A program made the position numbers and the translations under genes. Of a stretch of DNA of 64,000 bases, positions 45,950 through 57,900 are shown one piece after another. The notes beneath the pieces are model-generated. The model saw only the letters and a program-made list of their open reading frames with translations, did not search any database and was not told where the DNA came from. How positions within the stretch are numbered: the stretch's first letter is position 1; every line of letters starts with the position of its first letter. The stretch comes from Undaria pinnatifida (Eukaryota > Sar > Phaeophyceae > Laminariales > Alariaceae): assembly GCA_012845835.1 (NCBI GenBank), contig JABAKD010000036.1, forward strand, positions 2,018,001-2,082,000, in the 5' to 3' direction.

Positions 45950-48900
45950 CTGAGGGCGCGTGGCATATGGGGCGGGGCAGCGGAACGTGGCGAGGTAAAG
46001 AGGAGAGGGAAGGGGGGGGGGTTGGGAAGGCTGGGGGGGGGGGGGGGGGGGAGGGGTGGACATACGTTAGGGTAGGGGTGCTCAAAAATATTCTGACGCT
46101 CGCCACTTAACCCCTTTAGAGCTGCAACCCATATCACGGAGACGAACTACTTGTGATTAGTGTGGAATAATTTTCGCAATTTTAGACAGGGTCAAGCTCT
46201 AAACTTGACAAAAGAAAAATGTTGTCTTGGTTATAAAAAAAAAAAATCCTTACCTAGGCACGCAAAGACTAATACTCTCAAACACGCATTGTGTTCTCCG
46301 TCAAAAAAGTTTTAGCCTTATCGTAGCACACGTCGATGAGGGATGAAGGAGGAGGTGTTAGAGATGAAGGGGTGGGGGGGGGCAGGGAGGACAATTCATT
46401 TTGCCTGCGGGGGGGGGAGGACCGAACGAGTGACGATTTTGGAAGAGAGCCACTCAGACCCACGACCCATTACCACGACACAGGGGTTATATATCTAACG
46501 ACCCCCCCCCCAAAAAAAAAAACAAGAAATGTCAATTTAACCCGAAAAAAAAAGTGTCCTGCCTCCCTGACTGACCTTCTCTAGCTCTTCCATGAGCATG
46601 GACACCTTCGGCTCCTCTAGCACTTTCCCGTTGCTGTCCTTGACTGTGAAGTCATTCAATCTGTTCTTCCGGGGGTCCAGCATCGTACCCATCTGAAAGG
46701 ACAGGAGGGCGAGTCCAACAGTAGGGGTCCCCCATTAAGGCGGTCCGAGTAAGGGCTAGTAAGGGCTAGTAAGGGCTAGTAAGGCGGTATCCCGTTACAA
46801 GGCGGTCCAAATGGCTTGGCGTCATTCAATCTGTTCTTCGGGGGGTCCAACATTGTGCCCATCTGAAAGGACACGAGGGTGAGCGCAGTAAGGGTCCCCC
46901 GATACGACGGTCTGAACAAAGCGGTATCCCGTACATATGGGGGTGAAAAAATGGCTAGGCGCGATCGGGGAAATGTACGCACAACCTGGAAAGAACAAGC
47001 GGGCTTCCCCCAATAAGGTGGTCATATTTCCCTCTATAGTGTATATAGCATACCACCGCAACAGTGGCGGACCCTTACAGTGCGCGGTTTTCACCAGAGG
47101 AGGGGGAAGGAAGTAACCGCAGCTCGTGCCAGCGCGGTGGTTCACCATCCGAGGGAGACGGCATCAACACGAACCCTGTTGGGCGGGACATTCGAGCTAA
47201 CGGGGAAAACATGACCAATACAAACATCGAGTAACAGCATCATCCACACCGAGCAAGGCGGGCTGCTCTTAGTGGGGAATGATGTTTTCGAGTGAAGGAC
47301 CATGTCGAAGGACTCCCAGTGGATGGAAGACACGCGGGCAGCATGCACGATAGAACGGGGGTGCTGCACGCGCGCGCTACGATGAGACCGCACTGCTTAT
47401 GTGTTCTATCCTTTCGTACATGGGGCTGGAGAGGCGAAAAAAGAAAATCGAAAAGATATGTCGATTACAGCATCGACCAATCAAAAGAAGTTCGGGTTTC
47501 TAGGTTCGGGAATGTGCTCGAGGGAGACCATCCACGTGACAGCCAACGGCTCATTCCAGCTTCGTTCCTTCAGCTCCTTTGACGTCGTGGCTTATGGGCG
47601 CAGCGTGGACGGGCCCATCGGGCACTCACTCATGGTCGCCGACCCTCTCGATCAATTGAGATTGGCCGTCTCGTACTTGGTATGATATATATATCTCGTA
47701 CTTGGTATGATATACTCCGGTATATATATATCCTCGAGCCTGGTATGGGTCAGTTTCGTGAGTTTGAGCCCCCCCAAGTGCATACTCGTATGAATTCGTG
47801 GGGACTATTTCTTGTGCACAAATTGACTTGCGGAAAGCGCGAGAGCGTGAATCAGCAACACTCGATGAAAAATCGACGAGCAGTGGGAGTGCTGAACCCT
47901 ATGCGCGATGAAAATTGAAGGCAAGAACCGGGAGGGAGAAGGAAGGAGACCTGTGACCACGGCTTGTCCAGAAGCTGGAAAGTAGTAGTGTGCACAAAAA
48001 AAAAAAAAAAAAAGTACATAGATAACTAGCATGCGTGTGTTGTGGGTTCGAATCTCACCGACTTCATACTTGTTCTGTTCGAGCCTGCGCGCTGGAGACA
48101 TTATATGGAGATATATAATGGCGTATTGCTAGACGATAGTACGTGCCGAAGGGAGATCCCCACAGATCCCTGTTACGTAGTCCGCGAGAAACAATTAACG
48201 GGCTCGAAAACATGTCTCTCGTCGGTTACACTGTTATAGCACTAGTCTACCCACTGAGCTACTATAAGAAGCCACGTGACTCAGTAGCTCAGTGGGTAGC
48301 GCTATAACAGTGCAACCAACATAGCCGTAACCGTCACCGTAACGGCAACCCTATATACTCGGGATTGGTGAGGATATTTTTTGTAGTAGCACACAAGTTC
48401 AGGACATCTAGTAAGAAACAGAAATGCAGAGCACGGCTGGGTTTCTTACCTGGTACAGGAGGCGTTCTACAGCAACTTGATAGAGGCATCACAGCACGTT
48501 TTTGGCTGAAACACTGTCTGGATGAAGGGACTCACTAGAAGCTAACCCCACCCAACCGGCGTGGGAAGCTATGAAATAGGTCTTTCAAATGGATTTGTTA
48601 ATGCTGCTTGAATAGGAGCATTGGCGCCTGGTTTGTTTCTTACTTATGGAATATATGACGACGGCGGTGTCCATACCGGGCGCCCCAAGGGTGACCAAAA
48701 GGGACAGATCAGGCGAATATAGTGCGGGAAGAAACCAAAAGGACCCAAAATTGTCGGAGTATCATCATTACTTTTTTTCAATATTACCTGTAGTATGCAT
48801 ATTAATACCGTATATATATGACAGTGTTATTGTTATTGTTATTGTTAGTGTTAGTGTTAGTGTTAATGTTAATGTTAGTGTTAGTGTTATTGTTAGTGTT

Positions 48901-51900
48901 ATTGTTAGTGTTAGTGTTAGTGTTAGTGTTAGTGTTAGTGTTAGTGTTAGTGTTAGTGTTATTGTTAGTGTTAATGTTAATGTTAATGTTAATGTTAGTG
49001 TTAGTGTTATTGTTAGTGTTATTGTTAGTGTTAGTGTTAGTGCTAGTGTTAGTGTTATTGTTATTGTTAGTGTTAGTGTCAGTGTTAGTGTTAGTGTTAG
49101 TGTTAGTGTTAGTGTATAACACCCCCCCTGATATGAAATGCTGAGCCGGTTTCCCCCGAAACCAGCGCGGCGCGAATAACAACTGTGGCGGCTTTGGGAG
49201 GATGTCGTCCAGATCTTTCCAAACGAGTAGACGTGTCGCTTTTAGACACCACCGGTCGTCGAGAAATCGGCACAACAAACTCGTCCGAGGGGGTGTACTA
49301 TACACCGTCACATACGGTACATACGGTAGGTACGGTAGGTACGGTAGGTACTATGCCTAGGCCAAGGGATCGTTTGTTGATCGGTTTGTACTTTGAGCTT
49401 TACTAAAAAAGCTGTTTACTTGTAGGGAGAGGTAGACAGCTCCTCAACGGAGGAGGGACCAAGAAAAAAAAGGTGAACTTATTTTCACCTTTCTACTTTC
49501 CAGCTTCTGGAGAAGCCGTGGTCACAAGGTGTCGTCCCTTCTCCCCCCCGATTCTTGCCTTCAATTTTTATCGCGCACATCCCACTGTTCGTCGATTTGT
49601 CCTCGAGTGTCTGCTAACTCACGCTCTCGCGCTTTCCGCAAGTCAATTTGTGCACAAGAAAAAGTCCTTACGAATTATACGAGTATGCACTCGGGGGGAC
49701 TTGAACTCACGAAACCGATCTACACCAGGCTCGAGGACAACTCGATACGCCACCGGGGCGACCCGCCGCACCGCTATGGTACTATTAGTAGCATGTTTCC
49801 ATCATAACGGTTCCCGAATCGCTTCGGTTCCTGTAAATGTCAACATGTCTTTCCTATTACTCTGTTCTTATCAGGTGTTCTGACTTGAAATAGGGCTACA
49901 GCAAAGGGGCAACCCGGGTACATTCAAAACCTGTAAATTGGGCTAAGACAGTCACCTTGTCTATGGGCTGCAATGGACGTTTTATTCGCCATCTGTTCCC
50001 TCTGCAGGCGCCATAGGGGTAATGGGATAAAACGAAAAAAAATGGAAAACCGGGGTTAGGGTAAGCACCTTGTCTATTGGCTAGGGTTAGGGTAAGCACC
50101 TTGTCTATTGGCTAGGGTAAGCACCTTGTCTATTGGCTCCGAATCCGTCATTCTGGCGTGCAAGGCCCTGGCCTTTTCCAGCGTCGGGCTCTCCCGGATC
50201 TTCAACCTCAGTCTCTTCTCTAGATCGTCTTGCCTGCGCAGTTCCGACAACAACGAACACAACCAACCAACACAAGGAACAACCAACACCAACAGCGAAC
50301 ACGCCGCACGAGGAAAGGGGATGAGAGGTGTCAAGGGTCAAGGGTCAAGGTTCTAACTTCAAGAGTCGGAGCGGGGCGGATAAAGATGCCAACATCCAAC
50401 ACCAGCAACGAACTCCAGCAACGAACTCCAGCAACGAACGCCCACAGCCAACACAAGGCGAGGGCACAACGAGGGCATACACGGCCAAGAACCAACGTTA
50501 AGGGCGGAGAGACACGGCAATAGCCAACACCATCAACCAACACCCACAACCAATAACCACCACCAACAACCAACGACACCAATGAACGAACGCAATCATA
50601 TAACCATTACGTCTTACGACACGCGAGGTAACATCTCCAGAATAATGTTTAGACCAGAAACAAAAAAACACCACGGTGAAGACCAAAGAAAAAAAACCAT
50701 CCTCGGGTGCGCTGTTATCTTCTACAGGCGGTATGTTATCTTGTTATCTCACGGTAGTCTAGTGTGTTATATCGCGTGTAATAGTACACGGCGCGCACCT
50801 CTAGCGCTCGGACGCTCCCACGCAAGATAAGAACCGTTGGGGGAAACACTTGAACAAAAAACACGATCACCGGGGGTGTTGTCGTGGAGGGAGTGGGCTA
50901 CCAATACCAGCTGTCTTGTTGTGGAGAGGGGGTGCTGCCCGATGTTAGCGTGCTATCCTGTGTTACACATACAGTACCCGCCTCTTAGTCTCGGAAGCTT
51001 CCGCGGCCGCCCTCTCGGCCGCCCTAGCCACCGTCTCCGCCGCTTTCGCTGTCCTCTCGGCCACCCTAGCTGCGGCTGCTAACACATCTGCCGACATCAC
51101 AACCGGTGCCGCCTGGGGTGCCACCATCGACGCCATCTGCGATGCCACCGTCGCTCCTCCCGCCCCCCACCTGCTCACCATCGACCCGCGCTCTCTACCA
51201 CTCCACGAGGAGGACGTCGTCGCGCCGGAGACGTCTCCCGCTTTCCCTCCGTGTGCCCTCTCGCGATGACGGCTATCACGATCCCGATCACGATATCGAT
51301 CACGATCGTGACTTCGACTTCTCGAGTGGCTTCTCGAGCGACTACTCAAGCGACTCCAGCTCCGGCTGCTGCTTCGACTCCGGCTCCGGCTCTCGCTCCG
51401 AGAGCTCCGCGACTTTCGCGAACCCTCTCTCCAATGGCTGTCTCTGTCTTTTCCCCTCCGCGACCCCGACCTCACTCTATCGCGCCGCGAGCGGCTATCA
51501 CTCCCGCCCCCGCCCCTCCCCCCACTCCCGCCTCTGCTTCCGCTGCGGCTTCTGCTACCGTCAACACTCAAGCTGCCGCTACGGCTTCGACTCACGCCCC
51601 TACTATCGCTCCGGCTCCGGCCGCGTCTTCGATTCCGGCGGTTTTTTCCGTTCCGGGCTTGGCTTTGGCCCTGACTTCGAGACCGACTGCGGCTGCTGCT
51701 GCTGCTGCTGCCGCTACAGCGGTTCCGGCTGCGAGTCTTGTTAGCCTTCCTTTTTCCCGCTCCTTCATAGCGCGACGAGGGTCGTTCGCGCGACGATCTC
51801 TCGCGCGATGCACTGTCGCGCGATGGCTTATCGCGCGATGGCTTATCGCGCGAGTGCCGCGGTTCGTTCCGCGAGCCGTTTCGCAGGTCATTCCGAGAAC

Positions 51901-54900
51901 CTTTTTTCGGCGAAAAGCCGTTCCGCGACTTTCCTCCCACACTAGTCCCCTTCTCTCGTTTTCCGGTGGCTACTGCCGCCCCGACTCCGACGTCGGCCGC
52001 GTTCCCAACCCTAACGCGATCGTGGTCGCGCCCGCCACATCGTTCTCGGTCTAATTTATCGGGACTTACGGCAGAGCACCTATCGCGGGGGTCACTGTCC
52101 GCATCCCCTGGACCACCACCCGACTCCAACGTTCGTCCTCCTTTCCCTTTTCTCCCGTTGCTTCCGAGCTTTAGTGAACGTTCTACGCTTTTCCTTTCGC
52201 CATCCCCATGCTGTTCCGAACCCTCACCCCCGCCTTCCTCGCTACGCCGTCGGCGATGTCCGCTAGACTTTCCCCTGCTTTGGCTCCCGCTCCTACTCCT
52301 GCTCGAGTCGCTCGGGACGCTCCGGTTGCTGCCCTTGCGCCGTCGGGACGTCTGGTTTTTCCCTGGAGGGGCATTGTCCGCACTGCTATCTCGTCGGTTT
52401 CTGCCACCGCGGCTGTTGCTGCTCTCTTTTTCACCACGGGCGCTCTCTTTTTTGCCTTCGCCCTCGCTCCACTCGCTTTCGTCCGAGCTCCGGCTCCGGC
52501 TGCGGCTGCGACTCCGATTCAGCGTGGACGTTTTGTGCTTCTTGTGGTCCTGTTCGTCGTTGCCACCAGCCTTCAAAAATCGAGAAGCACGCAATAGGAT
52601 CAGACGACGAGGAACACCCAGTAATAAAACGAGAGGCCTGCTGTACGGTAAACGCCGTACAGTACTCAATCGAACGAAACTCGCAGCAACAAAGGAAGGC
52701 CAATCGTGTTTTTTGTGGCCCTGCTCGTCCTTGCCAGCAGCCTTCAACTATCCGGCAACAGAAAGAAGGATCGGACGACGAGGAATAACCATTGAAACGA
52801 CGAGCGGCCTACTGTACGGCCACTACCGTACCGTACTGATTTGGGTGTCGTTCGCGGTATAATACAATGGCCTACTACTGTACGGAACATGCCGTACTCA
52901 ATCGAGTACCGTTAGCAGCAAAACACGACCGACTGTTGTACGGTGCATGCGGCGCTGTACTCAATCAAGCGCCGTTTGCAGCAAAATACGATGGTTTCCT
53001 ACTGTACGATACGTGCCGTGCAGTGCTCAATCGAGTGCCGTGGGCAACAAATTGCGATGGCCGAAGTCGTGCTATACAGCACTTAATCGAGCGTCGCCGG
53101 CAGCAACATGCGACGTCAGGACGGACGGCGCAGGGCGTACTGGACTCAGTCGAGTATCGCTAGCGGCAAGATACCATAGCCTACTAATATACGGTACGGT
53201 ACGTGCCGCACAGTAGCCAATCGACTGCCACGGGCAAAAGCATTACGGCGGCCATGCCGTACACTACTTCCTAATCTAACGCTGTGGGTAGCAGCGTGCG
53301 GCGGGTACATGCCGGACAGTACGAATACTCGATCGATTGCCGTCAAAAATATGTAGTCTACCACACAGTAAAATGCGACACTCCACGAGCACCGTGCGGG
53401 CAGCAAATAGGATAGTGCACAGCATTACCGCGCGTACCGTATATGTCATAGTCAATCGAGGGCCATTGGCCTAACCTGCAAAGATCTACATGGGCTATAT
53501 GCCGCACAATACTTAATCGAGTGCCGTGGGTAGCAAAATACGACGCCCTACAGTACGGTGAGTGTCGTACAGTGCGGTGGATGCCGTACAGTGTCGGCCG
53601 GCAACGAAGACTGACCTCTCGGCTGCGCTTCTTCTTGATGGCAGTCTGACGCCGTTCGATCCCGTTGACCACGGGCTTTTCCTCGCCCCCTTTCGCCGCG
53701 CTTGGCCCTTCCCCACCCCCGCCGATACCGCTACCGTCGACAATACCCTGCACGTTATTCACACTTTTCTTGGCTATCGTGTTCACCTTCTTAAACTGGT
53801 TCTCCTCGCTTTTGTTAGCCTGCGAGACCGCCAAAAAACATATTGAGGGTAAATTAACATATCGAGAGGTGCTGCAAGAAAGAAAAGACGAGTAAAACCA
53901 CCGCCCCCAGGCCAAAAAAAGACGCCATTTTAACAGAAACCGCTTTAAATACGAGTCCACAGGTTGCAGAGGACTACTACTCATAGAGACTTACCCATAC
54001 ATAGCAACCTGCTGCTAACGGTGCGGCTGACGCTGCCGTAACGGTCATTTTCATGTACTGTTTCTTCCCTCCGGAGATAAAAAAATGGATACAAGGCGGT
54101 TGAAAATCGACGAGGCAAGACAAAATAATAACACAAAATCGAGTGTTCATACGTAGATCTGTTCTATAAACAGCGTATCACCCACCGATCAAACACACAT
54201 CGACTGCCCAAAAATCTGTCTTACAAACAGCTTCGCACGGAGCATGCGTCTGATAAAAGCACAAAAAACGTCATGCTTTGAAAAAGTCGACTGTTCACAG
54301 ATATGTGGTAAAACATGTCACGGGAAACATCTCATCTGAGACTAACCCTGCTACAAAAAAATGACGGCCGGGGGGGGGGCGCACTACACAGCAGTGGTGG
54401 GCAAGGAGCAAGGACAGTCCAGCCATTACGGCGCGAACACCTTCTCCCATCCTCGTCCCCTCCACGCACAATAGAGAAGCCTGTTAGTAGAATGACACTA
54501 CAAGCCATCTTATTCGTCTCATGCGAATATAGCATGTGGGACTCATCATCGGGCTGCACGTGTATACATCAATTGGATCCATCAATACGATACATGCACA
54601 GCAGCATAACAGTACATCGGGCGCACTTACTTTTCGAGGAATCATGGGCCCATTTGCTCCTTTTTTGGCCCCTTCCCCGGCGACTTCACGCTTCCGTCGC
54701 TTGGCACTCCCGCCCTTTCCGACAAAGGCTCCATCTCCCCCACGACTCGCCAAATCATCTCCCTCCTCTTTTCCCTTGGGAACAGTTTCACCAGCAGAAT
54801 TTGCGGCGGCAGTAGCAGCAGTAACCGCAGTGGCAGCCGTAGTAGCATCCGAAGCAGCAGTAGGAGTAGCAGCAGCAGACGCCGCAGTAATACCAGGGGC

Positions 54901-57900
54901 AGCAGCAGAAGCAGCAGCAGCGGCAGCAGAGTCTGCACCGGAAGGGCGTGGTTTTGCGGATGTATTTTTCTTCCCTTTCCCCTTGCCACCCCTCTTTTTG
55001 CTGGCGTTTCGTCCCTGCGTCCAAAACACAAGGAAACAAACACCCGTAAGATACACACTATGTTAACTGGACGCCACCGCCACAGGCAGACCCCGACAAT
55101 TGCATCAACCAACTCCACCAGAACAGGCCAAACCATCAAATTGCGCACGACTGCCGTGCGAACGTGTCAACGCCCCTTGTCGGCCCAACGATACTATAGC
55201 GGTCGCTGGGACCTCGCGCAACAGGGCATTAGCAACACTCGTCAATCGTGAGCTTTGGTGTGTGCGTTGTGATAGCGAAAGAATAGACTAACAACAAAAA
55301 TCGCCGGTCTTGGTTTCAATATTATCGGATACTGTTTCGGGGTCGGTGGTAGGATCTATGCTACGGCGATTTCGCAAGCGGTCGATATTTTTTCGAGCGG
55401 TATACGTTCGATACTCGCGTTCAATCGCCAAAACGCGCATTCGCTGGCAACAAACATATCTCACCGTCGGTTTCCCTCCCTTCACGCCCTTCAGCGCTGC
55501 TAATTCCTCTTGCCCCCCAACCCCATCGGGCCCCTTAACTCTAGCCTTGTGCCCTCCTCCCTCCTCTTCGCTCTCCACGTCCGCTACACCCCTGCCCCCG
55601 CTCTCGCCCGACGTTTTGCTCCGCTTCCTCTTAACACCGCTTCCCCTGACTCGCTGTCCACCGCGTCCTCGAGCGAGGGGCTCCTGACCCTTACCCTTTA
55701 CCGCCGCTGTTGCCAAGGCCGCTGCGTCATCGAGACCTAAATCCGCCTGTTCTTCTTCCTCGTGCTCCTCGATAACCACATTTTTTCGTCGCCGCGTCGT
55801 GGCCTTCGCCTTGCTGTTGGTTTTGGTGTTGGTTTTGGAGTTGGTTTGGGGGCTGGCCTTGGTGTTGACGTTGGTGTTGGCGTTGGTTTTGGCGATGGTT
55901 TTGGCGTTGGGTTTGTAGTTGTTTTCGGCGTTGGTGTTAGCGTCAGTGTCGGCGTCGGCGTCGGTGTCGGTGTTGATGTTGGCGTTGGTGGCAGTGTAAC
56001 AGCCTGCGTTGGTGTCACCGTTGATCTTGTAGTCGGTGCTGGTGCCGGCGTTTGTGCTGGCGCTGGTGTTGGCGTCACCGTTGGTGTTGTCCGGGCTGCC
56101 AGTGGATGACGAGCGAGGCTTCGCGGCAGCGGAGCCTTTCCCGCCCCGCTTTCGGCGTGCTGTGGACTTAGCCTCGCCTGCCTTTGCGCCGGCTGCCGCA
56201 GCTACCGCAGTAGCCGACTTTAGCGTAAGAGGCACGATCAGGAAGTACGGCGAGCGGTGTGGGATGCGATTTGCGGCGATGCACGGGCAACGGAGAGGGG
56301 GGAAGAGGGAGTGCAACATCTGTCACGGTTGGAACCAGTCCACGCCAGAACACGTAGAAAAGAATAGCGCATTGCGCCCGCCGAAAGCCTAGTCAATGAA
56401 CTACAGTTTGGACAGAGCCCAATTGACAGCCCCCCCGAATGTATCAAGGCCGAAGCTTACGTCACAACTCTAATGTTATGCCACACCATCGCATCGCTAC
56501 ATGATGGCATCGTTACATCGTCACACCATCACACCAGAGCCTCCACATCATAACACAATCACACCCTTCTCTTTCTACAATCGCACACCACGCGCTATGA
56601 TAGATATATGTAACATGAGTATTTGACGAGGTACACACACCAGAAACTTATCAACCCATCAATCAACCAACTAGCCACCAACCTATCGATCCATCAAGCG
56701 ACCAATCTACTATTGGATCAATCCATCAAGCGACCAATCTACTATTGGATCAATCCATCAACTCATCAACCGATCAATCTCAACAAAAAAATTCGCCCAA
56801 GCTTCAGCCCATATAAGCCCCACGAATAACATAATCCATCAACCCACCAACACATCGATCCATGAACGTAACAAATCATCACTACACCAACCTATTAATC
56901 TACCAATCTACCACCGCACTATCCCACCAACCCACCAACCCACCAATCCATGAACTCACTAACCCATCAGTCTATCAACCGATCAATCCGCCAGCTCCTC
57001 ACCCCACCAGCCCAACAATCCACCAACGTATCCACCGACTTCCCAACCCATAAATCAATCAAACCACCAACCCATCAATTACATCAACCGCTTGATCAAC
57101 CAACCCACCAACTCGTCAACCTACCCACCCACTAGCCCACCACTCGGCCAACCCGTCAATCCACCAATCAATTAGTTGATCACCCCACCAACTCTACGCA
57201 CCAACCCATCTACCCACCATACGATCAACTCACCACTCCATCAATCCATCATTCCATCAACGCACCAATCTACCAACGCACCGTCTCTTCAATCCACCAA
57301 CCCATCAACCTGTCCGCGCAAAAATACTCCAACCCCTTAACACCAACTCAACAGCCCAACTACCCAATCACCCGCCCACCTTATTTCCCTTGGCGGTCGC
57401 CTTTTCGTGACCCGCATCTCGCTGCCGGCGCCTGCTACCACCCCCCGCCCCATCTGAGTCTTCTACCGCCGCCTCCCGCCCCCGGCCCCCCTCCTTTTTC
57501 TGCTCCTTCTCCCACTCCCCCCCCTCCCCATCATTCAGCGTAGAAGCGGCGGTATCACTAGCAGCTGAGTTTTTCTTCCCCGCCCGAGGTGTCCCCTTGC
57601 TTCCCTTGCCTGTCGAACTCGGGGTCGGGGTCGGGGCCTGAGCCTTAACCGCGGACACCGAAGCCTTACTTTTTTTCGCCCGCCGGCCATCTTTGGGAGT
57701 CACTGCCCCCTTCACTGCCGTGATCGCCTCTGCACCCCCCCCCGCCGCAGTCCCCGCCGCAGCCCCCACCGCTCCCGCCGCTCCCGCCGATTCCGCCTGC
57801 CCTGCTCCCGCCCTTCCCGCGCCTCCCCCCTCCGCCGCTTCCGCAGCCCCCGCTGTCTCCGCCGTCGTCTCTGCTACCGCAGCAGCCGTAGAGGAGGCGT

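Noticed and set aside
48285-48345. tRNA gene starting at the A box
   Set aside because: No B box or T arm at the required distance and no cloverleaf.
48646-49311. Ser/Val, Leu/Val and Asn/Thr repeat proteins
   Set aside because: All are different frames of one GTTAGT hexamer array.
49685-49770. Intact tRNA gene on the minus strand
   Set aside because: Partial A box and B box, but no acceptable anticodon or acceptor stem.
51106-52862. Long plus-strand frames opposite the SR exon (212, 267 and 298 codons)
   Set aside because: The minus strand carries the SR-rich exon with proper splice sites; the antisense frames are open because of its codon composition.
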